Shown: piece by piece, positions 28,414 to 37,494 of the stretch
Numbering within the stretch: the first letter of the stretch is position 1
Layout of the letters: each line of letters starts with the position of its first letter
Origin: Enterocytospora artemiae
Lineage: Eukaryota; Microsporidia
Reading direction: 5' to 3'
Assembly (NCBI GenBank): GCA_038659295.1
Contig: JASNGC010000001.1
Coordinates: forward strand, 620,001-684,000
DNA: 64,000 nucleotides
Made by a program: the position numbers and the translations under genes
The notes under the pieces: generated by a model
Databases searched by the model: none
Told to the model about the DNA's origin: nothing
What the model saw: the letters and a program-made list of their open reading frames with translations, nothing else

Positions 28414-29478
28414 ATGAAATTGTATATAACCTTACTATTCTTTACTTCTATGTTGTGTCTACATGATAAATACCCCCAAGCCACTTCTTTTCTTACACCA
28501 AAGAATCATATTGAGAATTTCATTGGTACTGCAAAACCATTACATAATATCCCATATTCTTTGTTTGACATCTTTGTTGGTGCACAAATTGATCTGTTCC
28601 CTTACAGAGACAACCTGAATGATAGTAGCTTTAGAGAATTTCTTGAGGGCACATTTTACGGTAATTTCTCCGAAGATGATATCGGCCATTACCTTGTACA
28701 TTTGAAGCAGATCTCTTTTGAGAGACATTTTCCACAAAAGTATGATATAATTAAGCAAACTGCCTACAATAATGATGTCTATTTTCTATGTAAAAATTGG
28801 TACTTTGATACTAATTTTGTCAATTATTTTTTGCGAATATTGGAAAAGTATCTTTCTACTGTTATGATCAACGGGAACAAGCCATACTTTGACTTAGCTC
28901 AAGAAGCTGTCTTGGATGAATCAAATGGCTTATATAACCCTGCAAGAAAAACGTTTAATACCGTCACTGAATTTGAACTTCTCAATTTAAGTGTTGATTT
29001 TGCTGAAAACCTTTATGGCTCGGAAACGAATGATTTGTTTTCGAGAATTATAAGCAACCCGGTCTTGTCCAATGTTATTTGTCAGTTCATTAGTGAACTA
29101 TTAAAAGAAATTGACCAGCTAACAAGTGACATCTCTAAATTGCCAAGGACAACAACCAGTAATCTTTCTGCTAATAGGTGTAAATCTAAAAATATCCACT
29201 GCAACAACAAGGTAACTACACTTGAGGTATATAAGACTTTACTCAATACCTTACTCATGCAAATAAAACAGATATCAGATGATCAGATTAGGCATAATTA
29301 CGAATTTCTTGTAAATGCAGCCAGCATATCCTCTTTTGCTGTAGCACAAGTCGATATATCAACACAAAAAACACTTTGGTCCTCTCCTACACCTAAGAGA
29401 TCCCCCATATTGAACTACATTGTTCAAATTTCAGAGGCTTCTACAGATTTGCATTTAATTGCAAAATCCATGGATTAA
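28414..29478 (+). CDS. Candidate secreted protein of unknown function
   Basis: The 354-residue protein starts with a classical signal peptide (MKLYITLLFFTSMLCLHD, cleavage expected near residue 16-18). The mature part is mostly helical and polar. It has YFDTNFVNYFLRILEKYL, a serine/threonine-rich segment with two cysteines (NRCKSKNIHCNNK) and a second helical block near the end. There is no second membrane span, GPI-like tail or ER-retention signal. No domain is recognised. Secreted proteins of this sort in microsporidia can be spore wall, polar tube or host-exported proteins, but nothing here separates those. CCC lies three bases before the ATG. Confidence 0.8.
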   Translation: MKLYITLLFFTSMLCLHDKYPQATSFLTPKNHIENFIGTAKPLHNIPYSLFDIFVGAQIDLFPYRDNLNDSSFREFLEGTFYGNFSEDDIGHYLVHLKQISFERHFPQKYDIIKQTAYNNDVYFLCKNWYFDTNFVNYFLRILEKYLSTVMINGNKPYFDLAQEAVLDESNGLYNPARKTFNTVTEFELLNLSVDFAENLYGSETNDLFSRIISNPVLSNVICQFISELLKEIDQLTSDISKLPRTTTSNLSANRCKSKNIHCNNKVTTLEVYKTLLNTLLMQIKQISDDQIRHNYEFLVNAASISSFAVAQVDISTQKTLWSSPTPKRSPILNYIVQISEASTDLHLIAKSMD

Positions 29479-29944
29479 AAATAAAAGATTTGTTGAAATG
29501 GCAATTAATGGTATTTTGTTTTGATTACATTTTCTAACGTAGTTTGGCTTTTCCTTATTATTGAGACCATATTACCAATGAACTGCCTAATAGCTTGAAT
29601 CTAGTTGGAAATTGGCAGTTCAACATACAAGATTTTGTTGATACTTTCATCTTCGATATATCTTTAAATGGTAGGATTCCAGTAATTAAAAGATTAATAA
29701 AAGGATAGACCATTTCCCAAAGCATTTATTGTTGTAAGGTTTACAGATGCTCTAGTTATATTCTTTAGTTTATAAGAAATTTTTGTGATAGATGGATATT
29801 AAAACTTAGAATATGATATAACTACTTTTTTCAGACAATTACAGCTTAGAAGCTGTAAATAATTGAGTTGTTCTTTAATCGCATTACTAATTATTACAAA
29901 TAATAGGCAAGGTAATAAGAAAGACACTAGATAGTTCTTTAAGA
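29479..29944. other. Intergenic region between convergent genes
   Basis: This is 0.47 kb of AT-rich DNA. I see no ORF with a start signal and no RNA gene. Confidence 0.5.
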
Positions 29945-30793
29945 TCAAATAAATTTTGAGGGATCATATTCTAAAAAGACTGAATGTAGTTTTTTAAAGA
30001 TATGATCTCCTAAGCTTCTTCTGTGCATCTGCATAGTATCAGCTACTTCAATCTCTTTGATAGTATGGGGAGTATTTGCCAATGCCAAACACAGTTCATT
30101 CAATGATTTAAATCTCTTAGTAAGTTCTGTAGTCATGGCTTTGCTAATACCAGGTATTTGAAGCAGTAAATTGGTCAAAAAAGTCTCTTTTGATGATGAA
30201 TTGCATTTCTTTACCTTCATTTCATACTCTTCATCCTTTTGAAGTATACAAATAGCATTCCTCAGCTCTTTAATTAAAGAATCGGCAGTCTCTATGTAAA
30301 CAATATTGGTTTGGGTTGAAAACTGGAAATCAAATATTTCTGAATTAATTGTTTCATAATCAAATGCCTGTACTGTTAGCCGAGTTTTCTTCTTGATTGA
30401 CTCCTTAAAAGACATGTTGAACAGTTTCTTTTTTTCGGAAATGAATTTTTGTCTTCCAAATATAAAGATAAGTTTTGTGTTAATTTCTGTGAAGTGGTCC
30501 ACATTTTCGATAAACTCCTCGAAAAACAGAACATAAATTGAATAGCATAGCTTTCCTATAAAATTTATGGTTTCACCGGGAATGATTTTAAAAATGAAAT
30601 CAACATCCTTTGCATTTTTGAAAATACTTTGTATTTTTTCTGGAATTTCTACAGTATATGCCTCAGAATCCTTAATATTTGCTATTCCTATTGGCTCAAT
30701 GAAAGAGCTCTGTGATAAAATATTTTTGCTACCATCTTCGCTTATAAACGAGACAGAACTTTCGGCAGAAGAATAATTAATCGACTCGGTCAT
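29945..30793 (-). CDS. XPF-family HhH protein, Eme1/Mms4-like
   Basis: The 282-residue protein ends in a tandem helix-hairpin-helix region of XPF type (about 209-278). It has LLLQIPGISKAMTTELTKRF followed by KSLNELCLAL and RRSLGDHIFKKLHSVF. The middle contains a Rossmann-like nuclease fold strand, TKLIFIFGRQKFISEKKKL (cf. 'kLvlvieGlekyl' of Eme1), and VYIETADSLIKELRNAI. The catalytic ERKxxxD of active subunits such as Mus81 or XPF is not visible, so it should be the non-catalytic partner. Eme1/Mms4, the Mus81 partner that cleaves branched recombination intermediates, fits best. Ercc1 or Faap24-type proteins are alternatives. CCC precedes the ATG by five bases. Confidence 0.5.
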   Translation of the reverse strand: MTESINYSSAESSVSFISEDGSKNILSQSSFIEPIGIANIKDSEAYTVEIPEKIQSIFKNAKDVDFIFKIIPGETINFIGKLCYSIYVLFFEEFIENVDHFTEINTKLIFIFGRQKFISEKKKLFNMSFKESIKKKTRLTVQAFDYETINSEIFDFQFSTQTNIVYIETADSLIKELRNAICILQKDEEYEMKVKKCNSSSKETFLTNLLLQIPGISKAMTTELTKRFKSLNELCLALANTPHTIKEIEVADTMQMHRRSLGDHIFKKLHSVFLEYDPSKFI

Positions 30794-31086
30794 CTTGAGG
30801 GCTTTTTCATGTAGTATTGTATTTTTTAATTACAGGCTTTTGAGGATTGTCATATTCATACATTTTGCAATATTGGGCACCTAATAATTATTTTAAAAGG
30901 TATTTATTATTCTGTAGCATTAGCATGCTATAATTGTTGACAAAAAAGATAATATAAAATCAGTATCGCAACGCAGGCTCTTACCACATATAAGCATAGA
31001 TACGATGCAAAAGATCATCCTTCAAAGATTCTTATTAACAATAGCATTCAAATGCATGCCAAAAATTGTCTTTCCAACAGTATTTA

Positions 31087-32067
31087 TTATTTCTGAGTGT
31101 AACTTGATACTACTTGATAATATCCATGATGAATATATGATTGCTTATATGGAAAAAGTAAGTTTTTTTGCTTACTACAGAATTTCTCAATGTAGGAATA
31201 ATCATATCCCATAGCACACAGTGACATAGCTGAATGTATGATGATTTTTAGTTTGAGGATAGACGATGAGTCCAGAGGCACTGCTGAATTTTTATGGTCA
31301 AGTATTAGTTGAGATATCTCTTGTTCGATGCGGCTGATAATTTCATAATATGGTGTGCTGTAATATATTGATCTAATAGCATACATGGACAATGAACAGA
31401 AAAAATTTACATCCAGAAATTGGGTGGGTAGAATTAGAAGGTTAGCCTGATTTTTTGAGTTTCTGACTTTGGATTTCAGCAGAAACTGTTTGTTATTTTC
31501 CAGATCAATGAATAGGATTCCATTACAATTGTATTTTTTGAGGCAATGATTCCTATACGTAATGGCTTTTAATAGTACTTGCTCCGATTTTTTTGTAATG
31601 CCGAATTCTGAATTTAAAATATAGTAACAGGTATTGTAATCTCCCTCGCAAAAGGCATGGATGTATCTGTCATATACAATTGGGTTGATACAGGATTGAC
31701 ACATTGAAAATATTTGAACAATTCTAGTAAGAGTTTTCAACTCGATTTGATCGATAATTTCTGGATAATATACTGGGGAAAATGCAATTCCAAGATTATC
31801 GAATTTTGAGGTTTTACCAATTGATATTGTGGGAGTATGAGTTAAAAAAGATATTGATTTAAGATGTGATTCTAGTTCATCAAATAGCATTTTGCCAGCA
31901 TTATAAGAAATAGAATTGGAGAATTGATTTTTGAAAGCAAATTGACCTTGGTACTTTTTGCCATTTACCAATTCAGATTGCCCTAGCCTGCCAAACCTGG
32001 ATTCGTACTGTAGAAGGCACTCAATTAGTGTCATACATCCCAGAAAATTCATAACTGTGAGCTTCAT
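31087..32067 (-). CDS. Uncharacterised protein with weak N-terminal signal
   Basis: The 326-residue protein begins MKLTVMNFLGCMTLIECLL, which could be a weak signal peptide or an ordinary hydrophobic helix. The remainder is a mix of helices and strands with about 12 scattered cysteines (for example FSMCQSCINP, FCEGDYNTCYY, KKYNCNGILF) and no other membrane span. No family is recognised. CCC abuts the ATG at 32067, which strongly supports the start. If the signal is real it would be a cysteine-containing secreted or ER-lumen protein. Confidence 0.75.
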   Translation of the reverse strand: MKLTVMNFLGCMTLIECLLQYESRFGRLGQSELVNGKKYQGQFAFKNQFSNSISYNAGKMLFDELESHLKSISFLTHTPTISIGKTSKFDNLGIAFSPVYYPEIIDQIELKTLTRIVQIFSMCQSCINPIVYDRYIHAFCEGDYNTCYYILNSEFGITKKSEQVLLKAITYRNHCLKKYNCNGILFIDLENNKQFLLKSKVRNSKNQANLLILPTQFLDVNFFCSLSMYAIRSIYYSTPYYEIISRIEQEISQLILDHKNSAVPLDSSSILKLKIIIHSAMSLCAMGYDYSYIEKFCSKQKNLLFPYKQSYIHHGYYQVVSSYTQK

Positions 32068-32462
32068 GGGTTTTTCGTTATTTTTTCTTAAATATTAAAT
32101 TTGATCAAAAACTTTTATTATGGTTTTAAATTTGATCAAAAGAACTATCCAAACAAACCTTCTAATTTAAAATACACTGTTTTCTTTCAAAGCTTGGGAT
32201 TTTATTTTTGTTGTCTTATCAGTTTTAAAAATAACAAGCATGCTAATGAATCAAACGAAATCTCTCATATTAAATAAAATGTTGTAAGTGTATTTCATGT
32301 AAATATGATAACAATTTATTTCAATGCACTTAGGTATTCAATTACTATCGAAAATAGCTCCTTTGTAAGTACTCTGAATTTCAAAATATCAATTTTTAAT
32401 ATTTTTTGTAAGTTTGATACAGATTAAAAGCATATGTACAGTTTTATTTATAATATAGTTGT
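32068..32462. other. Intergenic region
   Basis: This is 0.4 kb between two minus-strand genes, AT-rich, with no gene or repeat seen. Confidence 0.5.
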
Positions 32463-35400
32463 TCATTTCAATTGAAAGATATTCTGTGAGTCAAATGTCC
32501 TTAGAAAATGTATTGTAATGAAGAAATTTTTGGGAAGTGTAATTTCCGAAATATTACCAACTGTAGATGGATCTTTGTAATAAGAGTCGGTTGTTACAAT
32601 ACTTTTGTCTTTCAGACCAATTTCAGAAATTGGAATGACATCTTCATCTTCTTCATCGTCAGTCTCATGAAATTGGTCCAATAGTTCTATTCTTTTCTCC
32701 AATACAGAGTTGGAAAATTCATCCAAGAATTCATCTTCCGGAGAATTTAATGGATAGTTCTCTATACAGTTCTTGAACAGGCTTTTCAATGACTTAAAGT
32801 AGTAATAATCTGTTAACAGAAGGAATACAAGAATAAATAGAGTAAGTCTATTTTTTCCTATAGAGTATAAGCAAGCTAGGCTTGTACACTGGAAAGCCAC
32901 CACTCCTAAAATCAAGAAATCACTAGAAGCGGTCCAAAATATTCCACCAGATTCGTAGGGATTTCTAGAAGTGTATATCAGTTCGTGTTTATAGACATAA
33001 TAGTTTATGAAGTAAAATGTAAATCCCAAAAAGATCATGGACGGGGAAATGATGGAATATGCCAGGGCCATTGGAAAAATCAACAAAACATTCGGAACAA
33101 TACAACCAAAATCAATTGGTGGAGAAAATGTATACTCGGCCTCCTGCCTTCTGGTTTTGATCAAAAATGGGCTGATAATGAAATTTTGAATAAATGGCGA
33201 TGGTTTAAGAATCGTCATGAGCGTTCCAACGCATGCCCTCTGTACAATGGTATTGAAGAAGAATACCGATGTTTCTACGATAGATTTTCCAAAGTCCACT
33301 ATTATTTCAGTCATTAATTTATCACCAGTTGCAAAATCTTTTATCAAATCGAGGAAGGTAGTGGAAAAGAACACTGAAAGGAATGCATTGTAGAATAAAA
33401 ACATAGAATACAAATACATTAGTCTGATTTGGCACAGAGAAAATGCCTTGATTCCCTCCAAATTAATCATTGTACTTAGAAATATGGGAACAAAGAATAC
33501 AAGGCTGTTGTAAACCAATGGAGGTAGAATACCCATATAGATCGGTCTGAGCCATTCACTTTGACTAATATATGTAAATACAATATTTTTTTGTTCATCC
33601 TTTCCAAGCTGAAGCATCTTTACCACCTTTGAAACTAAAAAATAAAATGCAATGTTGAAACTAACATAGAATATAAAAGAGATGCGTTTTGCAACAAAAC
33701 AGCTAACTTCCCCGCGATTAATATTTTTCCAAATCACATCATTTGGTGCTGGAGCAGGTTCCGCCGTTGGGGAGAAAACTCTCGTCCCAATCTGGGACTG
33801 TTTTACAATTCCACTTTGCTTATAATCCTCGAATGTTACAAATGCGCGTTTTCTGTTTATCGGAATGTCTAGGGTGAACATGCCTTTAGTATTTTTAAAA
33901 TTTAAAATTTGCGAAAGTGAAAAAAATGAGACGTCGTTTACGAGATTCGTTTTTACAAACAATGTATTATTGACTGATTTACGAACTACATTCTGCTGGG
34001 GAGAACCATTCAATGGTGGATGTGTATTGTTATCATCAATAGGTTTAGAGTTTTCATTTTGATGATTATTGTCCTCTGTTATGTCTTTACCTCTGTCAAA
34101 ACGTTCTGGCTCATTTACATTGTCAGCAAGCTGAGGGATACTTGGTTCATTCTCAAATACAACCACCACGTTTTCATCGTGTTTCTCATCATTCTCCAAT
34201 TTTTCCTTTTCATTCAATATCCTCTCATTAACTCTTCTTAACTCTTCTAAATACACCTCCAAATCGGTGCTATAGCTTATACTTTCTATCTTTTGACTTG
34301 AGCTGATAAAACAGTTCAATATCTTCACCTTTTCCTGCATTTTAAACTTCATGTTCCTAAATACATGGACTGCTGATAACGAAATCTTGTTTTCTTTTGG
34401 CTTGTCATCAATAAATAGTTCCTCATTGTTATCTCCTTGGTTAGTTTCACCCAATAATCCATAATCTGGGTTATTCAAAGAATCATCTTTCTTTTCTTCA
34501 TCGCGATAAGCCTTATAGACCTCTTTAAATGATGCTCGACATTCTCCTTCATTTATGTTATAATATTCCACCATTTTTAAGAAAATCATATTTATCTCTT
34601 TCTCTATATCCTGGAGAATTACATCCCTTTTTTCATATAATACCTGTAGGTTGTAGGTATCCTTTATGAGCACTGCATCCTTTACGTTTCCTACACCTAG
34701 TTTTTTCACGTACTCTTTGGCATCGTTATCATTTTTGATATAAGATGGTAATCGGTTGAATATGACGGTATTACTAATGACATTTATAAAATCTATGGCT
34801 GATTTTGATGGGTCGAAGTGCCCACGAGCAATGGTAGACTGGATCTTTTTTAACGTCAACACAGAAGTTAAGCTAGCTGGTGAAATAAGGTATAGCTGTC
34901 TGAGTGTTACATATCTCTTATAATAAATAAATACCAGATAATATATCAATGATGTTATCAGAAATATTACAAGTATCAGCCCAGGATACATGACTTGATT
35001 CAATCGCAAACTATCACTGTTCAGAGTTGTTTCTGAAATTGTCAAATTCTCAAAGAAGTTTGACTTTGTTGCAGTTTTCTTGTATATAATCAACAGAAGA
35101 GGAGAAATAGCTATTCCTATAATCAGAAATATCCTATATAACAATTTAATTGTCTGCAGAAGCATAAACCCATCAAATCCAACCATTCCCAACAGTTTTG
35201 TATCTTCCAATGTGAATAATGGTTGGAGAAAGGCTAGCGAATGCTTAATTTCTGGAGGATCAGAATTACCTGAATTTTCATCACTTCCATTCTCAGAGTC
35301 CTCTACTTTATAGTTATATTTGTAACAAGGATGCTTGGGCTTGGAAGTAATATTTGGAAAATATAACCAAGGTGCTCTAGTTCTGAAAATAAAATACAGC

Positions 35401-35531
35401 ACGATCATTGCTAACCCTGTGATGAATTGCACAGTAGCATTGGAAGCTATGGAAGAATCTGACTCATTCATCTCAATTTTTCTTGCTACTTCATTCGGTG
35501 TACCACTATTACCTTCATTTCCGTCAGCCAT
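32463..35531 (-). CDS. CSC1: CSC1/TMEM63-like osmosensitive cation channel
   Basis: Members of this family are mechanosensitive, calcium-permeable channels related to TMEM16. The 1022-residue product has the family layout. An N-terminal span VQFITGLAMIVLYFIF is followed by two more spans near residues 130-190. A long cytosolic region (about 215-620) holds coiled-coil and acidic, Asn-rich inserts. The 7TM core (about 625-950) contains WLRPIYMGILPPLVYNSLVFFVPIFLSTMI, the pore-region helices and SPPIDFGCIVPNVLLIFPMALAYSIISP, close to the family 'fdyg...p...l.f.i.i.YS.i.Pli'. The longest frame starts at TTG 35597; the ATG at 35531 follows CCC by eight bases. A role in osmotic response, central to spore germination, would be inference. 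Confidence 0.82.
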   Translation of the reverse strand: MADGNEGNSGTPNEVARKIEMNESDSSIASNATVQFITGLAMIVLYFIFRTRAPWLYFPNITSKPKHPCYKYNYKVEDSENGSDENSGNSDPPEIKHSLAFLQPLFTLEDTKLLGMVGFDGFMLLQTIKLLYRIFLIIGIAISPLLLIIYKKTATKSNFFENLTISETTLNSDSLRLNQVMYPGLILVIFLITSLIYYLVFIYYKRYVTLRQLYLISPASLTSVLTLKKIQSTIARGHFDPSKSAIDFINVISNTVIFNRLPSYIKNDNDAKEYVKKLGVGNVKDAVLIKDTYNLQVLYEKRDVILQDIEKEINMIFLKMVEYYNINEGECRASFKEVYKAYRDEEKKDDSLNNPDYGLLGETNQGDNNEELFIDDKPKENKISLSAVHVFRNMKFKMQEKVKILNCFISSSQKIESISYSTDLEVYLEELRRVNERILNEKEKLENDEKHDENVVVVFENEPSIPQLADNVNEPERFDRGKDITEDNNHQNENSKPIDDNNTHPPLNGSPQQNVVRKSVNNTLFVKTNLVNDVSFFSLSQILNFKNTKGMFTLDIPINRKRAFVTFEDYKQSGIVKQSQIGTRVFSPTAEPAPAPNDVIWKNINRGEVSCFVAKRISFIFYVSFNIAFYFLVSKVVKMLQLGKDEQKNIVFTYISQSEWLRPIYMGILPPLVYNSLVFFVPIFLSTMINLEGIKAFSLCQIRLMYLYSMFLFYNAFLSVFFSTTFLDLIKDFATGDKLMTEIIVDFGKSIVETSVFFFNTIVQRACVGTLMTILKPSPFIQNFIISPFLIKTRRQEAEYTFSPPIDFGCIVPNVLLIFPMALAYSIISPSMIFLGFTFYFINYYVYKHELIYTSRNPYESGGIFWTASSDFLILGVVAFQCTSLACLYSIGKNRLTLFILVFLLLTDYYYFKSLKSLFKNCIENYPLNSPEDEFLDEFSNSVLEKRIELLDQFHETDDEEDEDVIPISEIGLKDKSIVTTDSYYKDPSTVGNISEITLPKNFFITIHFLRTFDSQNIFQLK

Positions 35532-35888
35532 GCAAATCAGGGAAGTAGAAATTTTATATGGAAAAGGAGAGAAAAGGAGTAACAAAAATTCTGACAAATA
35601 ATATACCAGGATGGTTTGTCAACGGAACTATAGAAACTAATGAAATAAGACTTTATGAGAGGAAATATCAATCCGTATCATATAGTTGAACAGTATAAAC
35701 ATGGATTTTTCTGAATGAGGACACAATTAATCGATTAAAAGACTCTATTTCTTAATGCACAAATTTAAAAGGCAGGGTTGCTGCTCCCAAACAAAAACAG
35801 TATTAAGAGATGTTTTAGTATCCATATTTGCAAATAACACTCAATAAAGGCATTATCAGTTATTTTAAATCCATTTATCTAGGTTGTT
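35532..35888. other. Intergenic region
   Basis: This is 0.36 kb between two minus-strand genes. Nothing is seen in it. Confidence 0.5.
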
Positions 35889-36239
35889 CTATCTTTTAAT
35901 CGATGCAATTTGGGATAATATTGTGCTGGAATCTGTATCCTTACTGTCGTATATGGCCAGGGCTATCACACCTCTTTCCAATTTACATGCCTTTCCCATT
36001 GCACTACGTGAAGATACATATACATATTCTATTCCTTTTTGCTCACAAAGGGTCAAGGATGCTTCTGTAAGACATTTAGGATCTGAATCATCAGCCAGAA
36101 CTACCAATAAAGCCGTTCCATTGTGAATCGCCTTAATGGTTTCATTCATTCCTATTTTTACCTTCTTCTCCGGAATTAACTTACTAATCAGGACATACAA
36201 CTCCTGACTCTTCTTATCGCTCAAGAGTTCTCTGGACAT
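35889..36239 (-). CDS. SNU13: Snu13/15.5K, L7Ae-family RNA-binding protein
   Basis: Snu13 binds kink-turns in U4 snRNA and box C/D snoRNAs. The 116-residue protein is one L7Ae domain. It has the nucleotide-contact block KKVKIGMNETIKAIHNGTALLVVLADD (cf. 'kkGanEatKtlnrg.ae.iimAaD'), then CEQKGIEYVYVSSRSAMGKACKL (cf. 'Ced.nvPYvfVpsr.aLGrAcg') and VIALAIYDSKD. The SSRSAMGKAC piece favours Snu13 over Nhp2 or ribosomal L7Ae/eL30. Its presence implies that C/D snoRNPs, and possibly a spliceosome, are kept. Only CC precedes the ATG. Confidence 0.85.
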   Translation of the reverse strand: MSRELLSDKKSQELYVLISKLIPEKKVKIGMNETIKAIHNGTALLVVLADDSDPKCLTEASLTLCEQKGIEYVYVSSRSAMGKACKLERGVIALAIYDSKDTDSSTILSQIASIKR

Positions 36240-36687
36240 GGATTAAAAATAATCGAAGAATTTTTAGAATAAACCCGATAGTGCAAAAAATCTAGGACTA
36301 TAATTTAATTTTTCAACTAATCTGTCAAGTTTCTATAAACAATATATTAAATGTTGTATATTTAGGAAAATAGAGAAAGATCCATAATAAAAATCATAGA
36401 AGACTGATCATTTAAATTCAAAGTTATCATCATGTTGTTTGTTGTTGATATTTATAGCCTTTAGTATCTCATTCCATATTCAAGGATATTTTATTTCAGG
36501 CCACGACAATATTAAAATTCAGAGAGGTTATGCCATTTGTGCTTAAATGAATCAAATTTAATTGGACAATTATAAAATAATAGTGGACTTTCTCTATTAC
36601 GTTATGGGTAATCTGCAAGTTTATTTAAATTAATTATGAAGATACGATATTAGCACAATTTTTATACAGTCAGATTGCAATGTACTT
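36240..36687. other. Intergenic region
   Basis: This is 0.45 kb, AT-rich, between two minus-strand genes. No ORF or RNA gene could be supported. Confidence 0.5.
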
Positions 36688-37125
36688 TTATTTACTTGGA
36701 AATCTACTTTTAATTAGTTTCTCTAAAGTAGAATTATCCTCTAGCATATCATCACTATTACTTTCTTCAAACTCAACATTGTCCAAATAGTCCATCATTC
36801 TATCCAGAATATAATTTTTTTTGGTACTACTTATAGATTCTATCCCAATAGAATTTGTTTCATCCAAACCTTGGCATGATCCACCCAATACATTTTCTGA
36901 AGCTGCTGCATCCTGAAAAAGCTGTTCAATTTTTGGATTAATTGTTGTATTTAAAAATTCATTTGGCAGTTGAAAGTTGGGAGTTGTTGGAACTAATGCC
37001 AGTTTTTGGATATTTGATTGTTGTAAGAGCACAAACTCAACGGATGAGGTTGAGGCAATTAGATCTGATAGTTTAACATTTTCCAATGAATGGATAATTT
37101 TTTGATGTTTAGAGTCCGAACGCAT
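36688..37125 (-). CDS. Small acidic protein of unknown function
   Basis: The 145-residue protein is not recognised. It is polar and rather acidic. The helix-prone N-terminus (KIIHSLENVKLSDLIASTSS) is followed by an Asn/Pro loop, and the C-terminus (LDRMMDYLDNVEFEESNSDDMLEDN) looks like a helix leading into an acidic tail. There is no signal peptide or membrane span. It is supported as a gene by ACCC eight bases before the ATG, by length, and by isolation from other frames. Confidence 0.6.
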   Translation of the reverse strand: MRSDSKHQKIIHSLENVKLSDLIASTSSVEFVLLQQSNIQKLALVPTTPNFQLPNEFLNTTINPKIEQLFQDAAASENVLGGSCQGLDETNSIGIESISSTKKNYILDRMMDYLDNVEFEESNSDDMLEDNSTLEKLIKSRFPSK

Positions 37126-37494
37126 TAATAGGGTTTGGTCTTAGTGAATATGCTTAAGTTTAAAAATGTAAGAGTTTAAATAAAATTGCTTTAGTAGTTA
37201 GATGAAAACAATATATCTAGCATTGCCACAAGTTGATTTCTACATAATATGAGAGCTGGGAGAATATGTCGATTTTAGCTGGGGAAGATAGGATTGCTAT
37301 GAAAATTTCACCTCTTCCAGACAAAAGATACAAATATCATAAGGGCTCAGTAATATCATCAAAATTTCATTGATTTTGAAACTATCCAATCAACAATATT
37401 ATTTTCTCCTTAAGATTTTTTCATTCAAGAACCTTAAAGGAGAAAGGAGTGCTAATCAGTAAGGGGTATATAATAAAAAATATTCAGGTTCTAT
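37126..37494. other. Divergent intergenic region
   Basis: This is 0.37 kb between the starts of the small acidic-protein gene and the PUF gene. The plus-strand start at 37495 has no C-run, and a GGGG lies at 37463-37466 instead. Nothing else is seen. Confidence 0.45.
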
